This document shows positions 48,757-57,199 of a stretch of DNA of 64,000 bases, in pieces. Below the pieces are notes generated by a model that worked only from the letters and a program-made list of their open reading frames with translations, was not told where the DNA came from and did no database searches. The DNA comes from Litoreibacter ponti (GTDB taxonomy: Bacteria; Pseudomonadota; Alphaproteobacteria; Rhodobacterales; Rhodobacteraceae): NCBI RefSeq assembly GCF_003054285.1, contig NZ_QBKS01000001.1, positions 1,488,001 through 1,552,000 on the forward strand, read 5' to 3'. Both the position numbers and the translations under genes were made by a program. Numbering within the stretch: the stretch's first letter is position 1; every line of letters starts with the position of its first letter.

Positions 48757-50211
48757 ATGTTTTCCCGTTATAAAAAATCCGGCGCCGCTCCAGATGCAGG
48801 TGCAAAGCCCGCCGCTGAGGCACAGCAGAAACCCGATGCCACATCCGCCCCCAGCTCGGCCTCATCCATGCGCAAACCCGGGTCGGAGAAAGCGGTAAGC
48901 GCCGCAGACGGCCTGGCGCAGGATAAAGAGCTCAAGCGCCGCCAGCGCCTTGAAGAAGTGCGCTCGGAACTGCACCATCGTTTGCTTGACAACCTCAATC
49001 TGTCCGCGCTTGAAAATGCGCCCGAGGCAGAGCTGAAATCCGAGATTGTCGAAATCTGTGCCGAAGGTCTCGAAGAGATGGCGATCATCCTCACCAAGGA
49101 GGAACGCCAAACCCTGCATGCGGAGCTGTTTGACGAAGTGACGGGGCTTGGGCCCCTTGAGCCACTTCTGAAGGACGACACCGTTAACGATATTCTGGTG
49201 AACGGCCCCAACCGCGTGTTCGTGGAACGCGACGGTAAGCTGTCGCTCACCAACACCCGCTTCAAGGACGAAAAGCACCTGCTGCGGATCATCGACAAGA
49301 TCGTGTCCGCCGTGGGTCGTCGCGTTGATGAATCGAACCCTTACGTGGACGCCCGCCTGAAAGACGGCTCGCGTTTCAACGCCATGGTTCCGCCGATCGC
49401 GGTGGACGGCTCGCTGGTCTCCATTCGTAAGTTCAAGAAAGAAAAGCTCGGCATCGACGACTTGGTGAAGTTCGGCGCGTTCTCTGAAGAGATGGCTGCC
49501 TATCTGCAAGCCGCAGTCGCCTGCCGCCTGAACGTTATCGTCTCCGGCGGTACGGGCTCTGGTAAGACGACCACGCTCAATGCGCTGTCTTCCTTCATCG
49601 ATAACTCCGAGCGCATCCTGACGATCGAGGATACGGCGGAACTTCAGCTTCAGCAGGTCCATGTCGGCCGGATGGAAAGCCGCCCCGCCAACGTGGAAGG
49701 CAAAGGCGCTGTGTCCCAGCGCGACTGTCTGCGCAACGCTCTGCGGATGCGTCCTGACCGCATCATCGTGGGTGAGACGCGTGGCGAGGAAGTGATCGAC
49801 ATGCTGCAGGCCATGAACACTGGCCACGACGGCTCGATGACCACGATCCACGCGAACTCGGCCCGGGACGGCGTGTCCCGCCTCGAAAACATGATCGCGA
49901 TGGCCGGCATCGAGATGCCGATCAAGGCAGTACGCGCCCAGATTTCGTCGGCTGTGAACCTGATCGTGCAGGCCTCGCGTCTGCAGGACGGCTCGCGCCG
50001 CATGGTCTCGATCACCGAGATCACCGGCATGGAAGGCGACGTGATCTCCATGCAGGAGGTCTTCCGTTACCAGCGGCTCGGGCTGCAGCCGGACGGCAAG
50101 ATCATCGGCCAATTCACACCCACGGGCGTGCGCTCGCACTATTCAGAACGCTTCAAGCAGTGGGGCTACGACCTTCCTGCATCAATTTATGAGCCAGTGG
50201 CAGCGGAGTAA
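48757..50211 (+). CDS. cpaF: Tad secretion ATPase CpaF (TadA)
   Basis: 484 residues, a type II/IV secretion ATPase. The N-terminal ~65 residues are a low-complexity Ala/Pro/Lys tail. The core has Walker A VSGGTGSGKTTTLNALSSF, the Asp box ERILTIEDTAELQL, Walker B RPDRIIVGETRGEE and the His box TGHDGSMTTIHANS. It powers pilus extension (and retraction, as shown for Caulobacter). Sixteen bases after cpaE. Confidence 0.96.
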   Translation: MFSRYKKSGAAPDAGAKPAAEAQQKPDATSAPSSASSMRKPGSEKAVSAADGLAQDKELKRRQRLEEVRSELHHRLLDNLNLSALENAPEAELKSEIVEICAEGLEEMAIILTKEERQTLHAELFDEVTGLGPLEPLLKDDTVNDILVNGPNRVFVERDGKLSLTNTRFKDEKHLLRIIDKIVSAVGRRVDESNPYVDARLKDGSRFNAMVPPIAVDGSLVSIRKFKKEKLGIDDLVKFGAFSEEMAAYLQAAVACRLNVIVSGGTGSGKTTTLNALSSFIDNSERILTIEDTAELQLQQVHVGRMESRPANVEGKGAVSQRDCLRNALRMRPDRIIVGETRGEEVIDMLQAMNTGHDGSMTTIHANSARDGVSRLENMIAMAGIEMPIKAVRAQISSAVNLIVQASRLQDGSRRMVSITEITGMEGDVISMQEVFRYQRLGLQPDGKIIGQFTPTGVRSHYSERFKQWGYDLPASIYEPVAAE

Positions 50212-50217
50212 CCAGTT

Positions 50218-51186
50218 ATGGAAATCAGTTTCGAGCCGCTTCTCTACGGCATTATCTTCGTCGCAGTGCTGATGCTGATCGAAGGCGTCTACCTCGTCGT
50301 ATTCGGCAAATCCATCAGCCTGAACAGCAAGGTGAACCGCCGCCTGGACATGATCCAGAAGGGCGGATCACGCGAAAAGGTGCTCGACCAGCTCCGCAAA
50401 GAGATGAACCAGCATATGAATTCGGGCGGGATCCCGCTCTATTCAATGCTGGCCGACAAGGCGCTGCGCGCCAACATCGCGTTCTCGCCCATGGCGCTGA
50501 TCGCGATGATGTTCGTGCTGGCCGGCGTGATCTTTGCGATCTTGTCCCAGATGACCGAGGCCGCCGCCCCCGTACGCGGCCTGATCGCCCTCGTGATGGG
50601 CATCGGCGCTGTCTATGTCTGGGTCAATAACAAGTGCAAGAAGCGCATGGAAATGATCGAGGAGCAGCTGCCCGACGCGATTGAGCTGATGGTGCGAAGC
50701 TTGCGCGTGGGACACCCGTTCTCGTCTGCCATCAACATCGTCGCCAAGGAGGTCGCCGACCCGCTTGGCACCGAATTCGGCGTCATCGCCGACGAAAGCG
50801 CCTATGGCCGAGATGTCTCCGAGAGCTTGAAACACCTTGCCGAACGCATGGACATGCAGGATCTGCGCTTCCTTGCGGTGGCCGTGACGATCCAGCAGAC
50901 CTCCGGTGGTAACCTCGCAGAAATTCTCCACGGCTTGTCCCAGGTGATCCGCGCCCGCTTCAAGCTGTTCCGTCGCGTGAAAGCGATCACGGCCGAGGCA
51001 AAATGGTCCGGCATGTTCTTGTCGGTGTTCCCGCTTCTGGCGCTGGTCGGCATCAACGTGATGGAACCTGACTACTACACCGAAGTGAAGGACACCGAGT
51101 TCTTCATCCCTGCCTGTATCGTCGTGGGCGTCTTCCTTGTGGTGAACGTCGTGTTCATGCGCATCATGGTTAATATTAAGGTCTAA
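50218..51186 (+). CDS. tadB: Tad inner-membrane platform protein TadB
   Basis: 322 residues with membrane helices at the N-terminus, about 95-140 and the C-terminus, flanking a T2SSF domain (PDAIELMVRSLRVGHPFSSA, LRFLAVAVTIQQTSGGNLAE). It forms the inner-membrane platform with TadC that couples to CpaF. It starts 6 bases after cpaF. Confidence 0.94.
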   Translation: MEISFEPLLYGIIFVAVLMLIEGVYLVVFGKSISLNSKVNRRLDMIQKGGSREKVLDQLRKEMNQHMNSGGIPLYSMLADKALRANIAFSPMALIAMMFVLAGVIFAILSQMTEAAAPVRGLIALVMGIGAVYVWVNNKCKKRMEMIEEQLPDAIELMVRSLRVGHPFSSAINIVAKEVADPLGTEFGVIADESAYGRDVSESLKHLAERMDMQDLRFLAVAVTIQQTSGGNLAEILHGLSQVIRARFKLFRRVKAITAEAKWSGMFLSVFPLLALVGINVMEPDYYTEVKDTEFFIPACIVVGVFLVVNVVFMRIMVNIKV

Positions 51187-51190
51187 CGCG

Positions 51191-52168
51191 ATGCAGTATC
51201 TTGATCAGATCAATGCCCTGCTCGTCGAAAAATTCGGCGATCTCGGCCCCTTGCTCGCAGTCGGCCTGTTCGGTGTGGTGCTGGTGCTCGTCACCCTGCC
51301 CACCATGCTCAAGAAGCAAAAGGACCCGCTAGACCGCATCCGCGAAGAGGCCAAACGCTCCGGCGGGCGCGCGAAAAGCGGCGAAGCCCAGGCCCTGCGC
51401 CAGAAAAGCGGGACGGACAAGCTAGACAAGTTTGCCAACTTCCTGGAACCACAGGATGTCGAAGAGCTCAAAGGCATGAAGCTGAAGCTTCTGCAGGCGG
51501 GCTACAAGGGCAAAAGCGCGGTTCGTACATTCCACTTCATGCAATTCGCGCTCGGGTTGTTATTTCTGACGCTCGGTCTTCTGTACGTGCTGATCCTCGG
51601 CGACGATATGGAAACGCGCGACCTGATCCTTGCGATCGTCATCCCCGGCGGAGCTGGCTACTACCTGCCGAAATACTGGATCGAGCGGCGTCGCCAAGAG
51701 CGTCAGGCCGAAATCGAAAGCGGGTTCCCGGACAGTCTCGACCTGATGCTGGTTTGCGTCGAAGCCGGTCAGGCCCTCGATCAGTCGATCATCCGCGTGG
51801 CGGCCGAGATCCGCGCGGGCTACCCCGCGCTGGCCGACGAGTTCGAAGCAGTCGCCAACGAGATGAAGGCCGGCAAGGACCGCATCACGGTGCTGCGCGA
51901 CATGGCAGAACGCGCCGGCGTGCCGGACGTGTCCAGCTTTGTGACCGTGCTGATCCAATCGACTAGCTTTGGTACATCCATCGCCGACGCCCTGCGGGTC
52001 TACGCGTCCGAGATGCGTGACAAACGCGTGATGCGGGCCGAAGAGAAGGCCAACGTGTTGCCCACCAAGCTCACGCTGGGCACGATGATGTTCTGCCTGC
52101 CGCCCCTTTTGATCATTTTGATTGGGCCGTCGATCTACGACATCTATAAAAACCTCAACGGTGGCTGA
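51191..52168 (+). CDS. tadC: Tad inner-membrane platform protein TadC
   Basis: 325 residues, T2SSF domain (FPDSLDLMLVCVEAGQALDQ, DVSSFVTVLIQSTSFGTSIA, MRAEEKANVLPTKLTLGTMM) with membrane helices at about 20-40, 115-150 and 300-320. Partner of TadB. Fourteen bases before the TPR lipoprotein gene. Confidence 0.94.
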   Translation: MQYLDQINALLVEKFGDLGPLLAVGLFGVVLVLVTLPTMLKKQKDPLDRIREEAKRSGGRAKSGEAQALRQKSGTDKLDKFANFLEPQDVEELKGMKLKLLQAGYKGKSAVRTFHFMQFALGLLFLTLGLLYVLILGDDMETRDLILAIVIPGGAGYYLPKYWIERRRQERQAEIESGFPDSLDLMLVCVEAGQALDQSIIRVAAEIRAGYPALADEFEAVANEMKAGKDRITVLRDMAERAGVPDVSSFVTVLIQSTSFGTSIADALRVYASEMRDKRVMRAEEKANVLPTKLTLGTMMFCLPPLLIILIGPSIYDIYKNLNGG

Positions 52169-52182
52169 TGACGTGAGGCGCT

Positions 52183-52752
52183 ATGCGCGTTCGGTGGGGA
52201 CCGACACTTCTTGTTGTAACGATGCTCGCGGCCTGCGAGCCTTCCACCCCCTCGTTTGACGAGGGGGCTGGACCGTTTCCGCCGACCGGAGATGTCTCTC
52301 GCGAGGCCAGTGTCGACGGGCTGATCGTGGGCCACCGCCTGATGGCCGCGGGCCAATATGAGCTAGCGCTGAAGGCCTATTTCCGCGCGGCGGGCGAGCA
52401 AGGGATCAACGTGGATGTGCTGAGCGCCCTTGGCTCTGCAAACCTGAAACTGGGCCGCCTGGGCCAAAGCGAGGACCTGCTGAGACGCGCGATCAAGGAG
52501 GACCAGACCTTCGTTCCCGCTTGGAACAATCTGGGCGTCGTGCTGATGGAACGCGGCAAGACCGGCGAGGCCAGTCGCGTCTTCAAAACGGCCTTCGCGC
52601 TCGATAGTGGCAAATCTGACGAAATCCGCGAAAACCTGCGCCGCGCGCTCGCAAAAATCGAGAACCCGGCCTATAGTGAAGAAAAAGAAGACGGAGCTTT
52701 CGACTTGGTGCGACGCGGCAACGGCCGCTACCTGATCCTTCAGGCGCCTTGA
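52183..52752 (+). CDS. TPR lipoprotein of the tad locus (TadD-like)
   Basis: 189 residues with a lipoprotein signal (lipobox LAAC, Cys near residue 18) and two or three tetratricopeptide repeats (YELALKAYFRAAGEQGINVD, VLSALGSANLKLGRLGQSED, AWNNLGVVLMERGKTGEASR). TadD is a TPR lipoprotein proposed as pilotin for the secretin. This gene is one of two adjacent candidates; which one is the functional TadD cannot be decided from sequence. Confidence 0.82.
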   Translation: MRVRWGPTLLVVTMLAACEPSTPSFDEGAGPFPPTGDVSREASVDGLIVGHRLMAAGQYELALKAYFRAAGEQGINVDVLSALGSANLKLGRLGQSEDLLRRAIKEDQTFVPAWNNLGVVLMERGKTGEASRVFKTAFALDSGKSDEIRENLRRALAKIENPAYSEEKEDGAFDLVRRGNGRYLILQAP

Positions 52753-52789
52753 TCTAAAAAGCCCATTGAGAGCAGAGTAGAGGACGCCC

Positions 52790-53635
52790 ATGCGCCACAT
52801 GAAGACAGGCATGCTGTGCCTAATCAGCGTGATTGCCCTGACCGCGTGCGAGAAACGCGAAAACGGCGAATTCAGCAAAACACTGAAGAATGTCAACGTG
52901 ATCGATGAGAGCAATCTCAACGACATCATGCTCAGCGTGGCCGATCCGAACGAGGCGGTGACCTATTTCCAGCGCGCGACGCGCGAAAACCCCGACCGCC
53001 TGGACCTGCAGCGCGGATTGGGCAAATCGCTGCTGCGTGCCAAGCGCGCCACCGAGGCAAGCGTGATCTTGGGCAAAATCGTCCAGCACGAAGAGGCCAC
53101 GAATGACGACCGCATCGATTACGCCAACGCGCTGATCCGCGAGGGCAAGTGGAAAGAGGCCGAAAAGGCGCTCGACGCGGTCCCACCCACCTTTGAAACC
53201 TTTGAGCGCTACCGGCTCGAGGCGATCATCGCCGACACCAACAAGGAATGGAAAAAGGCGGACAGCTTCTACCAGACCGCCGTTGGCCTGACCACGACCC
53301 CCGCCTCCGTCCTGAACAACTGGGGTTACTCGAAACTGTCGCGCGGCGACTATGTCGAGGCAGAGCGGCTCTTTGGCGAAGCGATCACCTACGATCCCAG
53401 TCTGTTCACCGCAAAGAACAATATGGTTCTCGCCCGCGGCGCGCGGAAGAACTACCGCCTGCCGATCATTCAGGTCTCGCAGACCGAACGCGCGCAATTG
53501 CTGCACACGATGGCGCTGACCGCCATCAAGCAAGGCGATGTCGAGGTCGGGAAGGACCTGTTGGGGCAAGCCATCGAGACCCATCCGCAGCATTTCGAGG
53601 CCGCGATCCGCTCGCTCCGCACTCTGGAGAGCTAA
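52790..53635 (+). CDS. tadD: Second TPR lipoprotein of the tad locus
   Basis: 281 residues with lipobox LTAC (Cys near residue 20) and about five TPR-like units (RATRENPDRLDLQRGLGKSL, ASVLNNWGYSKLSRGDYVEA, LLGQAIETHPQHFEAAIRSL). Length and repeat layout fit TadD better than the shorter upstream gene. GAGG precedes the ATG by 6 bases. Four bases before the peptidase gene. Confidence 0.82.
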   Translation: MRHMKTGMLCLISVIALTACEKRENGEFSKTLKNVNVIDESNLNDIMLSVADPNEAVTYFQRATRENPDRLDLQRGLGKSLLRAKRATEASVILGKIVQHEEATNDDRIDYANALIREGKWKEAEKALDAVPPTFETFERYRLEAIIADTNKEWKKADSFYQTAVGLTTTPASVLNNWGYSKLSRGDYVEAERLFGEAITYDPSLFTAKNNMVLARGARKNYRLPIIQVSQTERAQLLHTMALTAIKQGDVEVGKDLLGQAIETHPQHFEAAIRSLRTLES

Positions 53636-53639
53636 ACCG

Positions 53640-54119
53640 ATGAGCAGCTTCGCGCTTTGGGCGCTGATCCCGGCCCTGCCGATCGCAATCTGGGTCGCGT
53701 GGAGCGACCTCGCCCGCATGAAAATCCCAAACAAGGCCGTTCTGGCTCTGTTGGCGGTCTTCGTCGTGGTCGGCGTGATCACCCTGCCGCTTGAAGTCTA
53801 TCTCTGGCGCTTCGCCCATATCGCCGTCGTGCTTGCCTTGGGCTTCGTGATGAGCATCACCGGCCTAGTCGGCGCGGGCGATGCCAAGTTCGCGGCTGCG
53901 ATGGCCCCCTTCGTGGCGGTATCGCAAGCAACCAACATGATGGCAATATTCGCAGCCGCCGTGATCCTGACCTTTGTGCTCCACCGCTTGGCACGCGTCT
54001 CCCCCCTGCGCCGCCTTGTCCCCGAATGGGAAAGCTGGGAGCGCACGCGGGACTTCCCGATGGGCGTCCCCCTCGCCGTCAGCCTGATCGTCTACCTGGG
54101 TCTTTCAGTCGCCGCCTAG
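53640..54119 (+). CDS. cpaA: Prepilin peptidase CpaA (TadV)
   Basis: 159 residues from ATG 53640. An integral-membrane aspartic protease of the A24 family: the catalytic Asp motifs are WSDLARMKIPN and GAGDAKF (GxGD). It trims the leader after Gly in the Flp pilins upstream. It has about five helices and lacks the N-methylating domain of full PilD enzymes. Its TAG shares CTA/TAG bases with the stop of the convergent gene. Confidence 0.92.
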   Translation: MSSFALWALIPALPIAIWVAWSDLARMKIPNKAVLALLAVFVVVGVITLPLEVYLWRFAHIAVVLALGFVMSITGLVGAGDAKFAAAMAPFVAVSQATNMMAIFAAAVILTFVLHRLARVSPLRRLVPEWESWERTRDFPMGVPLAVSLIVYLGLSVAA

Positions 54120-55723
54120 CGCGTTTTGAACAGGGTATAAAGCTCGGTTTCCCGAACCTTTTCCAAAGGGGCCCCGCGGGCCTCGACATCCTTAAGGATC
54201 GCGCGAAACGCGTGCGGCGTCGCAGGACAGGCTGGGATCAGGAAGTAATCGGCCGAGCTAAACCCGGACAATCCGCCGTAATACCAAGGCGCCCCGCCCT
54301 CCAGCGCGGACAGCTCTCCGAACATCCAGAGATTGGCGAACGTATCTGCGACGAACACGCGTGCGCCGCTATCGACCACCTCACCAAGATCGCGCGCAAT
54401 TGCCTTTGACGTACCGATCAACCCAAGCTGCTGAACACAGGAGCGATACTCTTCGCCTTGGAACGTCGCAGGCGCCATATGCGCGGCGCGGTCATTGAGA
54501 TAGGCAAACGCATCGCTTTCAAAGCGCTGCGGCGTGCGGATCAAAACGCGATCGACACGCTCGGACTTGGTGTGGAAATCCCCATGCGCCTCGGCATAAG
54601 GTGTTTCGGCAAATAGCGCGCTGTAAGCCTCTGTGTTCACGACAAAATGGCGCGCCGGACTCACCGCCATATTGAAAAAGGACGGCGCAATCATCGCCGC
54701 CGCGACCACGGAAAGAGCAATCACTTGCGGTGTGCGCGCAATCGCGGGCAGCAGAACCGCCAGCAGAGCAAGCCATTTCGGATCATTGCCATAATTCTGA
54801 TAGGTGATGAAGATCCAACCCGCGCCAAGCAGCAGCATGATCGCGGCCAAATCGGACCGACCGTCGCGGCGCAGCACGATGATCGACAGCAGCAAGACTG
54901 CGTTACCCAGCACATATTGCGGTGCCGTCAGTAGCGTCGGCAGATCGACCCCGGCGCGCGGCCGGATATTTGAACTGCTCACAAGCAAAAGATCCCCGAT
55001 GTAGCTGGGCCAAAGCTGCGGCCCCGCCGCAATCGTCAAGGCCAGCGCCCCTGCGGCCACGATGGCCAGGCCCGTGCCCATCGCGACCCACTGGCGTCGC
55101 AACATCAGTGCAAGGACCACACCCGGGGCCAGCGCCACCGCGAAAGTTACCTTGCCCATTACGAAAAAGCTGAAAGCAAATCCAAGGATTACACCGTCAA
55201 ACCATTGGTTTTGCTTTCGTTTCGGCTCCAGCACCGCGACGAGAACAGCCAAAAAGGTGAACCCCCAAGCCCAGCGGTTGTAGTGCATCGACATCGAAAT
55301 CGACGCGGCGGCTTCGCCATGAATCATTGCCAGCGCAAGGACCATCACCAGCCCGCCAAGGGCATAGGCCGCGCCACGGGTGAGGCGGGACCGGGCGACC
55401 CACCACAGCATCGGCACCATCAGGATTGCCATCGCGATCTGGGCCAGCAGGATCGCCGCTCCGATCCCGAAACCGAGCTGCACGAACCAGACGATCGGCA
55501 GGAAATTCATCGCCCCCAAGGGCGTCACGAAGTCGATATGGGGCCATTCGCCAGCCGCCATCCGCAGCACGATTTCGATCAGATGCAGCGTGTCGCCTTC
55601 GTGCCGGTCAATATAAAGCCCGCCTTTCGCCAGCGCGAGCCCCCCCAAAAGGACGATCAACCCCAACAGGTAGACAAGAAAAAGCCTTGATCCGGCCCTA
55701 TCCATACCGTTGTCCATGCTCAT
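54116..55723 (-). CDS. Polytopic membrane protein, GT-C-glycosyltransferase-like
   Basis: 535 residues with about 11-12 membrane segments in the first 400 and a soluble periplasmic-type tail (about 400-535, with CVQQLGLIGTSKAIARDLGE and SSADYFLIPACPATPHAFR). The first outer loop has YIDRHEGDTLHLIEIVLRMA and WPHIDFVTPLGAM, and the acidic EGD resembles the loop-1 Asp/Glu of polyprenyl-phosphate-sugar-dependent GT-C enzymes. A glycosyltransferase using the polyprenyl-arabinose of the neighbouring cluster, for example on pilin, is possible but speculative. I do not recognise a specific family. Confidence 0.6.
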   Translation of the reverse strand: MSMDNGMDRAGSRLFLVYLLGLIVLLGGLALAKGGLYIDRHEGDTLHLIEIVLRMAAGEWPHIDFVTPLGAMNFLPIVWFVQLGFGIGAAILLAQIAMAILMVPMLWWVARSRLTRGAAYALGGLVMVLALAMIHGEAAASISMSMHYNRWAWGFTFLAVLVAVLEPKRKQNQWFDGVILGFAFSFFVMGKVTFAVALAPGVVLALMLRRQWVAMGTGLAIVAAGALALTIAAGPQLWPSYIGDLLLVSSSNIRPRAGVDLPTLLTAPQYVLGNAVLLLSIIVLRRDGRSDLAAIMLLLGAGWIFITYQNYGNDPKWLALLAVLLPAIARTPQVIALSVVAAAMIAPSFFNMAVSPARHFVVNTEAYSALFAETPYAEAHGDFHTKSERVDRVLIRTPQRFESDAFAYLNDRAAHMAPATFQGEEYRSCVQQLGLIGTSKAIARDLGEVVDSGARVFVADTFANLWMFGELSALEGGAPWYYGGLSGFSSADYFLIPACPATPHAFRAILKDVEARGAPLEKVRETELYTLFKTR

Positions 55724-55852
55724 GTTCCTCGCGCGAGGCCCTCTGATTTGGGGCCTGTCATTTGTGGCTCGGCAAGGCTAGCGCAGCCGCCGGGTCATTT
55801 GAAGCGCGAACGGTCTTGTTGCGTGAACAAGGCAACACATGAGGCAGAGCAG

Positions 55853-57166
55853 ATGAACATGCAAACCACCCCCGGTGTACAGGCGCCGGCCCCGCCGAAA
55901 TCACTGGAAGATACCGGCCTGAGCATCGTGATGATGCGCGACATCCTGTTGAAGACCGTGTTTCGCAAGAACCTCGAACATGTCTCCAAGATGTCGGAGG
56001 CGATCTGCCTTTCGCTGCCACTGACCCAGCAACTGGTCGAAATCGCGCGCGAACAGAAATTGATCGAGGCGCAAGGTACGCTTCACGCCGGCTCAGGCTC
56101 GGAAATGGCGTTCCAATTGTCCGATACAGGCAAGGCACGTGCGCTCGACGCACTTGCACAATCCGAATATTACGGCGCGCTACCCGTGCCGCTTGATCAC
56201 TACAAAGAGCAGGTACAACGACAATCCGTGCGAAACATTCAGATCACGCGCGAAAGGCTGCTGGGGTCCATGGGTCACCTGATCCTGCCCGACGACCTGC
56301 TGGACAATCTGGGGCCCGCTGTAAGTTCCGGCCGCTCGATCCTTCTCTACGGCCCGCCCGGTAACGGTAAATCCGCAATCTCCAACGGTATTCGCGACGC
56401 GCTCGGCGATATGATCTACGTGCCGCAATGCATTGAATACGCAGGTCAGGTCGTCACGCTTTACGATCCGATTGTGCATACACTGGTGGAAGAGGAGGAG
56501 GTGCAGGCCTCCTCCCTGCGCCGCACCGACAACCGCTACGACAAGCGCTACCTGATGTGCGAGCGGCCCACCGTGATGACGGGTGGTGAGCTGATGCTCA
56601 ACATGCTCGACCTCAATTACAACGCAACTTCAAGGACCTATCAGGCATCGCTGCAGCTGAAATCCACTGGCGGCGTGTTCATCGTGGACGACCTTGGCCG
56701 TCAGGAAGAACCGCCCCAGGCGCTGATCAACCGCTGGATTGTTCCCATGGAAGCCGAGTACGACATCCTCGCGCTGCAATCGGGCGAGAAGTTCGAAGTG
56801 CCCTTCGACACGCTGGTGATCTTCTCGACCAACTTCCACCCCAACGAGATGTTCGACGGCGCCGCCCTGCGCCGTATCTTCTACAAGATCAAGATCGACG
56901 GCCCCACGCAGGAGGAATTCCTGAAGGTCTTTGCCATGGTCGCAAAGAAGAAGAAGGTGCCGCTGAACGAGGAAGCGCTCATCCATCTGCTGAAGGTGCG
57001 CTACCCGACGATCGACAACCTCTACGCAAACTATCACGCGAACTTTCTGATCGATCAGATGATTTCCGTCTGCGAATACGAGGGCATCCCGAACCAGATG
57101 ACGCCCGAGCTGATCGACCGTGCATGGGCGAACATGTACGTGAAAGACGAGGAAATTAAGCACTAA
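55853..57166 (+). CDS. AAA-family ATPase with N-terminal winged-helix-like region
   Basis: 437 residues from ATG 55853. The first ~120 residues (LEDTGLSIVMMRDILLKTVF; ICLSLPLTQQLVEIAREQKL; FQLSDTGKARALDALAQSEY) look like a helical, winged-helix-type module. The AAA domain has Walker A LLYGPPGNGKSAISNGI, Walker B GGVFIVDDLGRQ and an arginine-finger region GAALRRIFYKIKID. It lies downstream of the tad genes but across a convergent gene. Similar ATPases occur near tad loci in alphaproteobacteria, as I recall. The function is unknown. Confidence 0.75.
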   Translation: MNMQTTPGVQAPAPPKSLEDTGLSIVMMRDILLKTVFRKNLEHVSKMSEAICLSLPLTQQLVEIAREQKLIEAQGTLHAGSGSEMAFQLSDTGKARALDALAQSEYYGALPVPLDHYKEQVQRQSVRNIQITRERLLGSMGHLILPDDLLDNLGPAVSSGRSILLYGPPGNGKSAISNGIRDALGDMIYVPQCIEYAGQVVTLYDPIVHTLVEEEEVQASSLRRTDNRYDKRYLMCERPTVMTGGELMLNMLDLNYNATSRTYQASLQLKSTGGVFIVDDLGRQEEPPQALINRWIVPMEAEYDILALQSGEKFEVPFDTLVIFSTNFHPNEMFDGAALRRIFYKIKIDGPTQEEFLKVFAMVAKKKKVPLNEEALIHLLKVRYPTIDNLYANYHANFLIDQMISVCEYEGIPNQMTPELIDRAWANMYVKDEEIKH

Positions 57167-57199
57167 AATCCGGCTCGCGCATGGCCTATATCAAGGCCC

